Assembly: GCF_001612725.1 (NCBI RefSeq)
Contig: NZ_BDAZ01000003.1
Span: 1 to 64,000, forward strand
Reading direction: 5' to 3'
DNA: 64,000 bases
Origin: Nocardia anaemiae NBRC 100462
GTDB taxonomy: Bacteria > Actinomycetota > Actinomycetes > Mycobacteriales > Mycobacteriaceae
A model generated the notes under the pieces. The model saw only the letters and a list, made by a program, of their open reading frames with translations. It did no database searches and was not told the origin of the DNA. The position numbers and the translations under genes were made by a program. Position 1 is the stretch's first letter, and every line of letters begins with the position of its first letter. This document shows positions 49,754 through 60,063 of the stretch, one piece after another.

Positions 49754-52432
49754 TCATCCCGCCTCCTGCTGCTCCCGCTGCCGTATTACGCGCATGCGCG
49801 CACGTCGATACCTATTCACCCGGCGTCGAGTTCCGGGATCGAAACCCTCGTCGGCCGGATCCGGCTGTCCACGGAACCGACGCAACAACCGACGCCCGGC
49901 CAACAGGAACAGCAGTATTCCGGCACACGCCGTAATTATTGCCAAGGCTTGACCGTAAGCGTTGGAACGCACCGAGACCGAGGTGGGATTGCCGAGTGGG
50001 ACGCCGTCGGACGTGGTAAGGGAGATCGGAATGACCAGGTTACGGCTATCGGTGACCTCGGTCGGGATCTGGAACGACCGGCTTCCGGTGGGTGGCAGCG
50101 TCTCCTCGCCCGGATCGGTGATCTTCGTCTCCGTCGGCGCCTCGATCCGGAACCGGACCCGAATGGCGACCGGCAGATCGTTGCGTGCGACCAATAGCAA
50201 TGGGCTCTGTTCGGAGGCCAAGGTGTACACCCCACCCGGCGGCAGCACGGTGACCGAACCGTAGAGCCGGTCCAGTGTGCGTGTCGTCTGGTCGAGTCGG
50301 CGCTGGGCATAGGTGTCCGGCTGGGCGGAATCGCCGGAGCGCCGGTCCGAGAGTGTCAGTACGCGCAGCAGATCGTCGCGCAGCGGAGTCAGATATTGGT
50401 TCGGCGTCGGCTCCGACTCGGGCACCTCCACCAGCGAGCGCATGAGGTCGGTGATCCGGCGACCCTGCTCGCGGACCGGAGGCACGAAGTGGTCCGCAAC
50501 CGCGTCATGGGCGGCCTGCGGCAGATAGTCGGGTTCGTAGGGCTGCGCGTCGGGCGATTCGGCCACCAGTTCGGCGAGCGTGCGCGGGGTCGCGAGGTTA
50601 TCGCGCAGCAGCAGGTCGACCTGTTTCAGGATCGCGGTGGCCTCTTCCCGGTTCGCGCTCCACTGCTGCGGTGGCACCAGCAGCAGTGAGCGCGGGCGGC
50701 TCGGGTCCGGATTCAGCGCGGACCAGGTGATGGCGCCGAGCGCGTCCTGCAGGCGGGCCATCCGGGAGTCGTTGGTGACGTCGTAGCGGACGCGTGCCGG
50801 GGTGAACGACGGGGTCGGCGGGTTGGAGCCGACGGCGGCGAGTGCGGTCGCGGACCAGATATCGAAGGTCGCCGCGTGCAATGCCGGATCGGCGGGCGGG
50901 GTCTGGGTGCCGGAGGGTGCCGCGCTCGTCGTGGGAGCGGACGTGCTCGTGGCGGATGTGGTCGGTGGCGTGCTGGTCTGCGGTTCCGGTGTCGGCTCCG
51001 GCGTGACGGACACCGGGGCGATCTCGGTGAGCCGGACCACATCCGGCGTGCTCGTCTCCGGCACCGGCTGACTCGAGCCGGTCTGGTTGGCGGTGCTCTG
51101 ATTGCCGCCGCGTCCGGTGGTGATCGGCTGTGAATCCGTCGAGGTACCGGCGGTGCCGAGTGGTACGGCGGCGGTATCGGCCACTACGGCGGTGCCGAAA
51201 CCGTGGCCGCGCAACAACATTCCCGCGCTCGCGTCGATGCTGCCGGAATCCGGCACGCTCACCCCGCGCACCGATTTGGTGGCCAGGATCGAATCGACGA
51301 TATCGGCGGGTTCGTTCAGCGCCCGCGTGGACAGTTCGGGATCATTGACCGCGGCCAGCGCGGTGACATCGACCTGCGCGAACGGCAGCGCGACGGTACA
51401 GGTCGATGCGGCGACCGCGCGCAACCGGTCCAGCCAGGTCTGGGCCTGATCGGCGCCGGTACCGGCCCTGGTCGCTCCGTCCGGATCGGAAGGGCTCGCC
51501 AGTACGCGATACCCCTTGGTCATCACCTGGGCGGTGATCAGCAGATCGGGATCGATCGCGACGCAGACTGCCGAGGTCAGCGTGCGATCGCGACTGGCCG
51601 GATTGGTGCCGAGCACCGATTCCAAGGCCCCGAGCAGTTGGTCCAGCCGTCCGCCCTTGCCCAGCGACGCGGCAAGTTCGTCGTCGGTGAGCTCGGCCTT
51701 GCCATTGAGCGGGCCGGTGACACCGGCGACCAGCCGCGGGCGGTCGGCCAGCGGCCACAGCAGTGTCGTCGCCACCGGGGTCTCGGGCGTGGCGGGTACC
51801 GGCGAGCTGATATCGACCGCGGGCGGGATGCCGAGCACCGGCAGCAGGAACCGGGCGTCGTCGAGGCGGGCCTGGGTGCCATAGGCCGGTTCGCCATTGA
51901 CATTCAGCAGCAGCGGATAGACGCCGGGCTTGGTGATATCGAGTGCGGGTGTACCGCCGTTGGAGCGCAGCGCGATGCTGATCGTGAACTGTTTGCGCTG
52001 GCCGGGACTCAAACGATCGACGATATCTTCGAACGGACCGGTCACGTCGTAATTGACCTGATCCAAACGCAGAGTCGAGCGCAACGCGCTCGGAGTGGAC
52101 ACCGCGGCGGCACGCTGGATGCGGACGCTGATGTCCTGCACCACCCGATCGCCGATATTGGTGACCGTGCCCGCGACCGTCAGCGTCGGATCGCTGGTCG
52201 TGGTCACCGCGGACGGATTCACCGAATCCAGGGTCAGCTTCAGGAATTTCGGCGACGACGAACTATTCGGCGTCGTCGGCTGGGCGGCGGCGGGCTGGGC
52301 GAGCAATACCGGGACCGCCGATGCCGAGCCGAGAATGGTCAGGACCGCCGCGATGATCCGGAACAGGCCTACCCGTCGCCCGACCACCACCCCCCACGGA
52401 ATCGCTGCGCGATGCCGGAAAGTCTGGGTCAT
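49754..52432 (-). CDS. DUF6049 family exported membrane protein (Rv3909-like)
   Basis: An 892-residue protein with an N-terminal signal ([21 protein letters not shown]), a long extracytoplasmic region containing Pro/Thr/Ser-rich linker segments (about 430-520), and a C-terminal helix ([21 protein letters not shown]) with a basic tail. The early part ([32 protein letters not shown]) looks like a beta-sandwich domain. It lies between murJ and the Nudix gene as in mycobacteria and overlaps the latter by ATGA. It is probably a cell-envelope protein linked with MurJ; role not known. Confidence 0.85.
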   Translation of the reverse strand: MTQTFRHRAAIPWGVVVGRRVGLFRIIAAVLTILGSASAVPVLLAQPAAAQPTTPNSSSSPKFLKLTLDSVNPSAVTTTSDPTLTVAGTVTNIGDRVVQDISVRIQRAAAVSTPSALRSTLRLDQVNYDVTGPFEDIVDRLSPGQRKQFTISIALRSNGGTPALDITKPGVYPLLLNVNGEPAYGTQARLDDARFLLPVLGIPPAVDISSPVPATPETPVATTLLWPLADRPRLVAGVTGPLNGKAELTDDELAASLGKGGRLDQLLGALESVLGTNPASRDRTLTSAVCVAIDPDLLITAQVMTKGYRVLASPSDPDGATRAGTGADQAQTWLDRLRAVAASTCTVALPFAQVDVTALAAVNDPELSTRALNEPADIVDSILATKSVRGVSVPDSGSIDASAGMLLRGHGFGTAVVADTAAVPLGTAGTSTDSQPITTGRGGNQSTANQTGSSQPVPETSTPDVVRLTEIAPVSVTPEPTPEPQTSTPPTTSATSTSAPTTSAAPSGTQTPPADPALHAATFDIWSATALAAVGSNPPTPSFTPARVRYDVTNDSRMARLQDALGAITWSALNPDPSRPRSLLLVPPQQWSANREEATAILKQVDLLLRDNLATPRTLAELVAESPDAQPYEPDYLPQAAHDAVADHFVPPVREQGRRITDLMRSLVEVPESEPTPNQYLTPLRDDLLRVLTLSDRRSGDSAQPDTYAQRRLDQTTRTLDRLYGSVTVLPPGGVYTLASEQSPLLLVARNDLPVAIRVRFRIEAPTETKITDPGEETLPPTGSRSFQIPTEVTDSRNLVIPISLTTSDGVPLGNPTSVSVRSNAYGQALAIITACAGILLFLLAGRRLLRRFRGQPDPADEGFDPGTRRRVNRYRRARMRVIRQREQQEAG

Positions 52433-52968
52433 CTCTTGCCGGTCTCCATCCGGTCGATCATCCGGTTAGCCACTTCCGCCAGGCGCCGCTCATCGGCATA
52501 GGCGAGCCGAGAATCCAATTCGCTCAACGGAACCCACGCCACCTGCGTGACCTCGACGTCGGCATCGGAAAGCTCACCACCGATGGAGCGCAGCAGATAA
52601 TGATGCACGGTCTTGTGTACCCGACGACCCTCGGTGACGAACCAGTAATCGATGCTGCCGAGTTCGGCGACCACTATCCCGTTGATTCCGGTCTCCTCGG
52701 CGACCTCCCGGATCGCGGTCTGCTCGGGCGTCTCCCCCTCTTCGATATGTCCCTTGGGCAGCGACCACAGCAGTCTGCCACGCCGATCGGTCCGTCCGAT
52801 CAGCGCAGCACTGCGTTTATCGCTCGGCCCGTCCAACCCGTCGACAACGAGTCCACCCGCCGAGGTTTCCCGAACCGTGCGCATGCGAGGTTTCGCCGCG
52901 TTGGCGGCCGAACCGCGGCGCCGGGGCTGGCGGCGTCGACTGTTCGCGCGATCGGCCGGAGACACCAC
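52429..52968 (-). CDS. mutT4: Nudix hydrolase, MutT4-like
   Basis: A 179-residue hydrolase with a complete Nudix box, [23 protein letters not shown] (GX5EX7REUXEEXGU). It has a basic N-terminus with RRRQPRRRG and [14 protein letters not shown] before the domain. In M. tuberculosis the same gene (Rv3908) is called mutT4, although its substrate (ADP-ribose or oxidised nucleotides) is uncertain. GTG 52968 or 52965 can both start it. The stop overlaps the DUF6049 gene by ATGA. It is divergent from pcnA. Confidence 0.9.
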   Translation of the reverse strand: MVSPADRANSRRRQPRRRGSAANAAKPRMRTVRETSAGGLVVDGLDGPSDKRSAALIGRTDRRGRLLWSLPKGHIEEGETPEQTAIREVAEETGINGIVVAELGSIDYWFVTEGRRVHKTVHHYLLRSIGGELSDADVEVTQVAWVPLSELDSRLAYADERRLAEVANRMIDRMETGKR

Positions 52969-53276
52969 GCAATCCTACTGTGTTGGATTTGCAGCGCCTG
53001 CGGCGCTGCGTGTGCTCTATTGTCGGCCGCGCGGGCGCGGCGTGTTCGCGGCCCCTGGTGTCTCGCGTCCGAGCGGCCGAGACTCGCGACTTCGTCGCAT
53101 GCGCTTCGGCCGCGCGGACGCGAGACGGGCCGCGAACGGGTCGCTCGTAAGACTCGCTCCCTTGTGGTTGCGCATGTTCGTGAGCTTGCTTGATGCGTGA
53201 GGCCTTATATATCTGCGCGCGCTGCGCGGGTTGCCCTGGAAAATCCGGTTGTGCGGGCTCGGTAAGCTGCTGCTTC
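52969..53276. other. Nudix-pcnA divergent gap with palindromes
   Basis: A 308-base gap between divergent genes. It holds an 8-bp perfect stem GCAGCGCC/GGCGCTGC (52991-52998 with 53002-53009) and the long hairpin listed separately. Promoters for both genes must be here. Short open frames run through it but are not family-like. Confidence 0.5.
53045..53136. repeat. Long two-step hairpin
   Basis: TCTCGCGTCCGAGCGGCCGA (53061-53080) pairs with TCGGCCGCGCGGACGCGAGA (53106-53125) with one mismatch in 20, over a 25-base loop. The outer TTCGCGGCCC (53045-53054) also pairs exactly with GGGCCGCGAA (53127-53136). The total stem is 30 pairs, far more than a terminator needs, and no T-run follows. Confidence 0.75.
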
Positions 53277-54737
<1,461 letters not shown>

Positions 54738-54755
54738 ACAGGGTCGCGGCCGCGA

Positions 54756-55571
54756 TCAGAAGATGATCAGCGTGCTGCCCGCCACAATCGCCGAGCGGAT
54801 CTGTGCCAGCTCGAACGATCCGGTGATCCCCGGCAGCTCCACACGGAACCGGACCAGGTCGCCCTCGCGGGTGGCGTGCACGATGCGCGCGTCATTAGGT
54901 AGGCGATCGAGCAGGACCGCCGGTGCGGTCACCAGCTTCCGCGGGATCCGGATGCCCAACCAGTTCGCCCGGTGGATCTCGACGGTCAGCAGGTTGTCGC
55001 GCACCTGCGCCTCCACCAGCGCACTGATCGGGCGACGGCGATGCTTTGCGCGGATCAGTCCGCTCGCATCGACGTCGAGTTTCCAATCGCGCTGCTGGGT
55101 ATCGAGCCAGCCCACCAGCGCCGCGACGGTGACGGTCCCGTTCAGATCCAGCTGCTGCACCCGCGCCTTCGTCGGTACGCCTGGCACCAGCCGGACACCG
55201 TGCGCGATCACGGTGACCTGTTCGATCGGGTGATCGTCCCAGGTCAGCCGGGACAGCACGGTCTTGGTCTGGAAATGCGCGCCACGCCTGCGCACCTTGA
55301 GCACCTGCAGGGTCGCGTGCAGATCGTGGCCGAGCAGGGTGGCGCTGACCTCCTGACCGCCGAAACGGCTGAGAATGCCCTCGCTGAGCACGGTCATCAG
55401 CACGTCCGGCATGAGTGCGGTCACGGTGCCCGCGCCGAAATCGGCCAATGGATCCACCCAGGCGGTGGTGTAGGCGAGCCATTGTTCGAGCAGCGATTGG
55501 TCGAAAAGGCGTTTACCCATGTCGACGGCCCGCATCGGTGACCATGACGTCGGATCGAAGTACGTGGCCAT
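54756..55571 (-). CDS. Unknown protein, LmeA/DUF2993-like lipid-binding fold possible
   Basis: A 271-residue protein with no signal peptide or clear membrane helix. ATG 55571 begins MATYFDPTSWSPMRAVDMG. The pattern of alternating hydrophobic residues (LTVEIHRANWLGIRIPRKLV and VRFRVELPGITGSFELAQIRSAIVAGSTLIIF in parts) suggests a beta-sheet-rich lipid-binding domain of the DUF2993/LmeA type, but no signature residue confirms it. It is convergent with pcnA with only 18 bases between, which include a TCGCGGCCGCGA palindrome. Divergent from the Mop regulator. Confidence 0.6.
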   Translation of the reverse strand: MATYFDPTSWSPMRAVDMGKRLFDQSLLEQWLAYTTAWVDPLADFGAGTVTALMPDVLMTVLSEGILSRFGGQEVSATLLGHDLHATLQVLKVRRRGAHFQTKTVLSRLTWDDHPIEQVTVIAHGVRLVPGVPTKARVQQLDLNGTVTVAALVGWLDTQQRDWKLDVDASGLIRAKHRRRPISALVEAQVRDNLLTVEIHRANWLGIRIPRKLVTAPAVLLDRLPNDARIVHATREGDLVRFRVELPGITGSFELAQIRSAIVAGSTLIIF

Positions 55572-55683
55572 GATTGGTCCGAGCGTACTTGGCGTCGGCG
55601 CGCACGACCACGGACGTGGCTGTGACGACGTGGGCAATTGTGCGTTTCCATGGAATGACGTGCCTCGCCCTGGCCGCGATTTC

Positions 55684-55729
55684 ATCCGTATATACGGATC
55701 TATCCGCATGGTTTATCCGTATTTGCGGA
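55684..55729. promoter_or_regulatory. Palindromic operator cluster upstream of the molybdate genes
   Basis: ATCCGTATATACGGAT (55684-55699) is a perfect 16-bp palindrome. It is followed by ATCCGCAT (55702-55709), ATCCGTAT (55715-55722) and TGCGGA (55724-55729, reverse of TCCGCA), so four or five ATCCG(T/C)A half-sites lie within 46 bases. They end 15 bases before the start of the HTH-Mop regulator, the place expected for an autoregulatory operator. Confidence 0.65.
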
Positions 55730-55743
55730 ACTATGCTGACCCG

Positions 55744-56142
55744 GTGGCGACTCTCCGGATACGTGATGCGGCCGAACTGCTCGGTATCAGCGATGACACC
55801 GTGCGCCGCTGGATCGATTCCGGCGTGCTCGCGGCGGATAAGGATGCCTCCGGTCGTCTGGTGATCGAGGGCAGGGATCTCGCGGCCCTGGCCGTCGAGC
55901 AGGCCAGGACGCCGCGAACTCACCTCGGAAGTGCCAGTTCGGCACGCAATCGGTTTCCCGGATTGGTTACCCGTGTGGTGGCCGATACGGTAATGGCTCA
56001 GGTGGAGATGCAATGCGGACCGTTCACAGTGGTGTCGTTGATGAGCAGCGAGGCGGTGCGCGAACTCGGTTTGGAGCCGGGCAGTGTGGCGATGGCGAGT
56101 GTGAAGGCGACCACGGTCGTGGTCGAAACGGCCGCCGACTGA
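55744..56142 (+). CDS. HTH-Mop (TOBE) molybdate-responsive regulator / molybdopterin-binding protein
   Basis: A 132-residue protein with an N-terminal MerR/excisionase-type HTH (RIRDAAELLGISDDTVRRWIDSGVL) and a C-terminal Mop/TOBE domain (about 62-130: SARNRFPGLVTRVVADTVMAQVEM, then VSLMSSEAVRELGLEPGSVAMASVKATTVVVE) that binds molybdate or tungstate. GTG 55744 begins VATLRIRDAAELL. It heads the modABC operon and probably controls it through the palindromes just upstream. Its stop overlaps the modA start region. Confidence 0.85.
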   Translation: MATLRIRDAAELLGISDDTVRRWIDSGVLAADKDASGRLVIEGRDLAALAVEQARTPRTHLGSASSARNRFPGLVTRVVADTVMAQVEMQCGPFTVVSLMSSEAVRELGLEPGSVAMASVKATTVVVETAAD

Positions 56143-56900
56143 GGCTGGCCGCATTCGCATCGATTTCGGCGGCACTGCTCGTCGCGGGTTGTGGATCCGA
56201 TGAAAGCGATAGTGCGAGTGCGGATTCCGGGACGGTGACGGTGTTCGCGGCGGCATCGTTGAAGCAGGTCTTCACCGGGCTCGGCCAGCAGTTCGAGGCA
56301 GCGCATCCGGGCTCGAAGGTGGAATTCTCGTTCGCGGGGTCCTCGGATCTGGCCGCGCAGATCGCGCAGGGTGCGCCCGCCGATGTCTTCGCCGCGGCCG
56401 ATCCGGTCACCATGGCGAAGGCGGTCGACGCGGGCCGGATCACCGAGCCGACGCAGAACTTCGCCACCAATGTGCTGACCATTGTGACCGCGCCCGGAAA
56501 TCCGAAACACCTTGCCGGACTGCGCGATCTGTCGCAGGCCGGACTACAGTTCGTGGTCTGTGCGCCACAGGTGCCGTGCGGGCGGGCCACCGAGAGGGTC
56601 ACCGATGCCGCCGGGGTATCGCTCGCGCCGGTGAGCGAGGAATCGTCGGTGACCGATGTGCTGGCGAAGGTCACGGCCGGGCAGGCCGATGCCGGAGTGG
56701 TGTACGTGACCGATGCGGCGGCCGCGGGTGCGAAAGTAGCCACGGTGGCGATGCCGGAGGCCGCCGCGGCGGTGAATACGTACCCGATCGCGGTGCTCGC
56801 GGATTCGAAACGTGCGCGGTTGGCGCATGATTTCGAGAGCCTGGTTACCGGGCCGAAGGGCCGGGAAGCCTTGGCGGGGGCGGGGTTCGGCGCACCATGA
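56139..56900 (+). CDS. modA: Molybdate ABC transporter substrate-binding lipoprotein ModA
   Basis: A protein of 253 residues. It binds molybdate outside the membrane: [59 protein letters not shown] in parts, then [11 protein letters not shown] and ETYPIA-like NTYPIAV. The lipobox is LVAGC ([22 protein letters not shown]). No ATG, GTG or TTG lies in a sensible place; a CTG at 56139 overlaps the regulator stop as CTGA and gives a perfect lipoprotein signal. The next upstream in-frame start (ATG 56013) would add 42 unlikely residues overlapping the regulator. Confidence 0.85.
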   Translation: MRLAAFASISAALLVAGCGSDESDSASADSGTVTVFAAASLKQVFTGLGQQFEAAHPGSKVEFSFAGSSDLAAQIAQGAPADVFAAADPVTMAKAVDAGRITEPTQNFATNVLTIVTAPGNPKHLAGLRDLSQAGLQFVVCAPQVPCGRATERVTDAAGVSLAPVSEESSVTDVLAKVTAGQADAGVVYVTDAAAAGAKVATVAMPEAAAAVNTYPIAVLADSKRARLAHDFESLVTGPKGREALAGAGFGAP

Positions 56901-56913
56901 GTCGGGACGAGCG

Positions 56914-57759
56914 GTGAACACCGGACTGCCGCGCTGGCTGCTGCTGCCAGCCGCGGTCGGGTTCGCGCTGGTCGTCGTGCCGCTATTCGCATTGGCCTAT
57001 GGCGTCGAATGGTCGCGTTTCTTCGATTCGGTGAGTACGAAGGCGTCCGAGGACGCGCTGTGGCTGAGCCTGCGCACCGCGGCCGCGAGCACGGTGCTGT
57101 GCCTGGTGCTCGGGGTGCCGATGGCGGCGGTGCTGGCCAGGGGTGGATGGCGCGGGCTGCCGCTGCTGCGGGCAATGGTGTTGCTGCCCTTGGTGTTACC
57201 GCCGGTGGTCGGTGGCATCGCGTTGCTGTACACCTTCGGCCGGAAGGGGTTGATCGGTAAGCACCTGGAGGTGGCCGGAATCCACATCGCGTTCAGCACG
57301 ACCGCGGTGGTGCTCGCGCAGACCTTTGTGGCCTTGCCTTTTCTGGTGCTCACGCTGGAGGCGGCGATGCGGACCGCGGGTGCGCGCTACGAACAGATCG
57401 CCGCCACGCTCGGCGCGCGCCCGACAACGGTCTATCTGCGCGTCACCCTCCCGCTGCTGCGCCCCGCGCTGCTCTCCGGTGCGGTTTTGGCCTTTGCCCG
57501 CGCACTCGGCGAATTCGGCGCGACGATCACTTTCGCGGGCAGTCTGCAGGGGCGTACACGCACATTGCCGCTGGAGATCTATCTCGAACGTGAGGCGGAT
57601 CCGGCTGCGGCAGTGGCGCTTTCGTTCGTGCTGGTCGTTGTCGCGGTGTCGATTGTGCTGATCGCTTACCGCAGGTCAGGGGTCATGCCGGGACCAGGGA
57701 CGGTGCTGCGGAGCAGTCGTACGTCAAGGCCTGAGCCGGTCGTGGGGGCTGAGCGGTGA
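56914..57759 (+). CDS. modB: Molybdate ABC transporter permease ModB
   Basis: A 281-residue membrane protein with five to six helices. The EAA-type loop contacting the ATPase is [27 protein letters not shown]. The conserved [10 protein letters not shown] and [15 protein letters not shown] regions are typical of ModB/CysT. GTG 56914 gives [21 protein letters not shown] and lies 13 bases after modA with GGGACGAG upstream. The C-terminus after about residue 255 is polar. Confidence 0.92.
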   Translation: MNTGLPRWLLLPAAVGFALVVVPLFALAYGVEWSRFFDSVSTKASEDALWLSLRTAAASTVLCLVLGVPMAAVLARGGWRGLPLLRAMVLLPLVLPPVVGGIALLYTFGRKGLIGKHLEVAGIHIAFSTTAVVLAQTFVALPFLVLTLEAAMRTAGARYEQIAATLGARPTTVYLRVTLPLLRPALLSGAVLAFARALGEFGATITFAGSLQGRTRTLPLEIYLEREADPAAAVALSFVLVVVAVSIVLIAYRRSGVMPGPGTVLRSSRTSRPEPVVGAER

Positions 57760-57907
57760 TGCGAGCTGGCCCGCCTCGGCAGCGCGCCGATCTTCGATGT
57801 GCTGTTCGATCTCTTGTTACCGGTGATGCGCGCATGGCCGGGCGCGGCGGGATACCGGATTCGTTGATCGGCTCGACGGGGTGCGGTCGTCGCAGGGCGG
57901 TCGACCG

Positions 57908-59047
57908 ATGATGCGGCGTGCGAAGGCGTTTCGGGCGCTTGCCGATGGTGTCGGGCTCGCGGTGTCGGCGCGGCTGGCCGACCGCGATTTCGACGTCGAT
58001 TTCGAAGTGGCCGATGGTGAGGTGCTCGCGGTACTCGGGCCAAACGGTGCTGGCAAGTCGACATTGCTGGAGGTCGTGGCCGGACTGGTGCGGCCGGACC
58101 AGGGACGGGTGCGCCTCGGTACCCGGGTACTGACCGATACCGCGAAAGATATTGCGGTGCCGCCACATCGGCGAGGTGTGGCATTGCTCGCGCAGGAGGC
58201 AATGCTATTTCCGTATCTGACCGTCGCGCAGAATGTGGCATTCGGGCCGCGCAGTGCCGGGTTGTCGGCGCGGGCCGCGCGTGCGGTCGCGCTGGAGTGG
58301 TTGGCGGCTGTCGATGCGGTGGAGTTGGCCGCGCGTAGACCGGGGGAGCTATCTGGTGGACAGGCACAGCGGGTTGCGTTGGCGCGCGCCCTCGCGGTCG
58401 ATCCGCGGCTATTGCTGCTGGACGAACCGATGGCGGCGCTGGACGTTGCGGTGGCTCCGGCAATGCGCGCGCTGTTGCGCCGGGTGCTTCGTGAACCGGA
58501 CGAAGGTGCCCGGCGCGGCGCGGTGCTGGTCACCCACGACATCATCGACGCCCTGACCCTGGCCGATCGGCTGCTGGTGATCGAAGCGGGCCGCGTGGTC
58601 GAATCAGGTCCGGTGGCAATGGTTTTGGCCCGGCCGCGCAGCGCCTTCGCGGCGCGCATCGCCGGGGTCAATCTGATCGTCGGCAAGGCCGGTGCGGGCA
58701 ATGCCGAACGCGAGGGCGTGGTGGTCGCCGAGGACGTGCAGGTACACGGCCGGGTGGATGACGCCTGGCCGCCGGGCGGTCGGGTCGCGGCGGTCTTCTC
58801 CCCCACCGCGGTATCGGTACATCGCGAAATGCCGGAAGGCAGCGTGCGCAATACCTTCGGTGTCCAGATCGCCGAACTCACCGATCGCGGCGGGATCATC
58901 CGCGTGCAATCGACGGATCGACCGGACGGCACTGCCGGTCTGGTCGCCGACATCACCCCGGCGGCCGTCGCGGAACTGGACCTGGCTCCCGGCCGCTCGG
59001 TGTATTTCGCGGTCAAGGCGGCGGAAGTACAGGTATATCCGTGCTGA
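57908..59047 (+). CDS. modC: Molybdate ABC transporter ATP-binding protein ModC
   Basis: A 379-residue ATPase: Walker A VLGPNGAGKSTLLEVV, Q-loop LLAQEAMLFPYLTVAQNVAFG, signature ELSGGQAQRVALARALA, Walker B LLLLDEPMAALDV and switch His LVTHDIIDAL. A C-terminal TOBE domain (about 285-379) ends AAEVQVYPC and likely senses molybdate. ATG 57908 or 57911 may start it. A gap of 148 bases after modB is longer than within the rest of the operon. Convergent with the epimerase-like gene. Confidence 0.92.
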   Translation: MMRRAKAFRALADGVGLAVSARLADRDFDVDFEVADGEVLAVLGPNGAGKSTLLEVVAGLVRPDQGRVRLGTRVLTDTAKDIAVPPHRRGVALLAQEAMLFPYLTVAQNVAFGPRSAGLSARAARAVALEWLAAVDAVELAARRPGELSGGQAQRVALARALAVDPRLLLLDEPMAALDVAVAPAMRALLRRVLREPDEGARRGAVLVTHDIIDALTLADRLLVIEAGRVVESGPVAMVLARPRSAFAARIAGVNLIVGKAGAGNAEREGVVVAEDVQVHGRVDDAWPPGGRVAAVFSPTAVSVHREMPEGSVRNTFGVQIAELTDRGGIIRVQSTDRPDGTAGLVADITPAAVAELDLAPGRSVYFAVKAAEVQVYPC

Positions 59048-59065
59048 GCTGGGTTCGGTGGATGG

Positions 59066-59986
59066 CTAGCTGTGCTCAGCGGCGGCCAAGGCGCGCAGGC
59101 CGTCGGCGCACGACGGGTAGCGCGGTGTCCAACCGAGTTCCGCCTTCGCCTTGGCGTTGGATACTCGCATGTTTGCCTGGGTCATGCGGTAGGCGTATGA
59201 CATGGGCCGCATCATCCAGGCGGGTACCGTGAACGGCTTTGGTGTGCCGAAGGTTTCGGCGACCAGTCGGACGTGGCCGCTGAAGCTGAGCGGGGTATCG
59301 TCCACGATGTTGTATGCGGCGCCGGGCTTTCCGCCTTCGACGGCCAAGGCCATCGCCGCGCCCGCATCGGCCAGGTCGACCCAGGGCAGCACCCGTCCGT
59401 GATCTTTCACCACCGGCAGTTGGCGCTTGCGCAGCATCTCGACAATGGCCTCCGTGCCGCCCGCGCCATAGAACAGGCCGTAGCGCAGCGCGATGCCTTC
59501 GATGCCATCGGCATTCAGCATCAGCTCTTCCTTGACCCGCATGCCTTCGAGGTGCGGTTCCAACGCCTTGTCACCGGCGGGTGCGAAGGCGTCGTCCTCG
59601 GTGACCACGTGATCGCCGAAATCACCGTAACCGTAACCGAAGACCATGGATTCGGCGATGACCCGTCGGGCGCCGACGGCGCGTGCGGCCTCCAACAGGT
59701 TGGCGGTTCCGGTGATCCGCAGCGCATTGGTCGCGTACATATCCTTGTGCCGCATGGGCGCCTTGCGCAGTGCCGTCGCCGCGTGCACCACGGTGTCGAT
59801 GGTGCGGCCGTCGACCGCGCGCAACAACTGATCGCGATTCATCAGATCGGCCTGGATATCGGCCCCGGCGCCGCGGGACAGCGAAATCACGGTGTAGCCG
59901 GACTGCCGCAGCGCGGTGCTGATGTGGCCGCCGAGTACTCCGCTCGCCCCCGCCAGCAATACGTTCTTGGTGTCGTTCATGTCCAT
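59066..59986 (-). CDS. NAD(P)-dependent epimerase-like protein, atypical extended SDR
   Basis: A 306-residue Rossmann protein. The dinucleotide motif is NVLLAGASGVLGGHISTAL and VVHAATALRK follows the fourth strand. In the active-site region the usual YxxxK reads GMRVK (the Tyr is replaced by Gly), so it may not be a classical dehydrogenase. The C-terminal part (PMSYAYRMTQANMRVSNAKAKAELGWTPRY) matches sugar-nucleotide epimerase/reductase relatives. ATG 59986 has GAGGAGG about 11 bases upstream; ATG 59980 is an alternative. Substrate unknown. Confidence 0.8.
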   Translation of the reverse strand: MDMNDTKNVLLAGASGVLGGHISTALRQSGYTVISLSRGAGADIQADLMNRDQLLRAVDGRTIDTVVHAATALRKAPMRHKDMYATNALRITGTANLLEAARAVGARRVIAESMVFGYGYGDFGDHVVTEDDAFAPAGDKALEPHLEGMRVKEELMLNADGIEGIALRYGLFYGAGGTEAIVEMLRKRQLPVVKDHGRVLPWVDLADAGAAMALAVEGGKPGAAYNIVDDTPLSFSGHVRLVAETFGTPKPFTVPAWMMRPMSYAYRMTQANMRVSNAKAKAELGWTPRYPSCADGLRALAAAEHS

Positions 59987-60063
59987 CAGACAGCTGACCT
60001 CCTCGCGACGTGACACAGTCGAATGTGAGCTACCTCACTCTGGAGAGCATGCCAGGTCCGTGA

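Noticed and set aside
55500..55743. Longer start for the HTH-Mop regulator (55519)
   Set aside because: It would place 75 unrelated residues before the HTH and bury the operator palindromes in coding sequence and overlap the divergent gene.
57759..57911. Possible 50-residue gene between modB and modC (ATGA-type overlaps at both ends)
   Set aside because: The overlaps are tempting, but the Arg/Gly-rich product ([18 protein letters not shown]...) has no helix, motif or codon bias; kept only as a remark.
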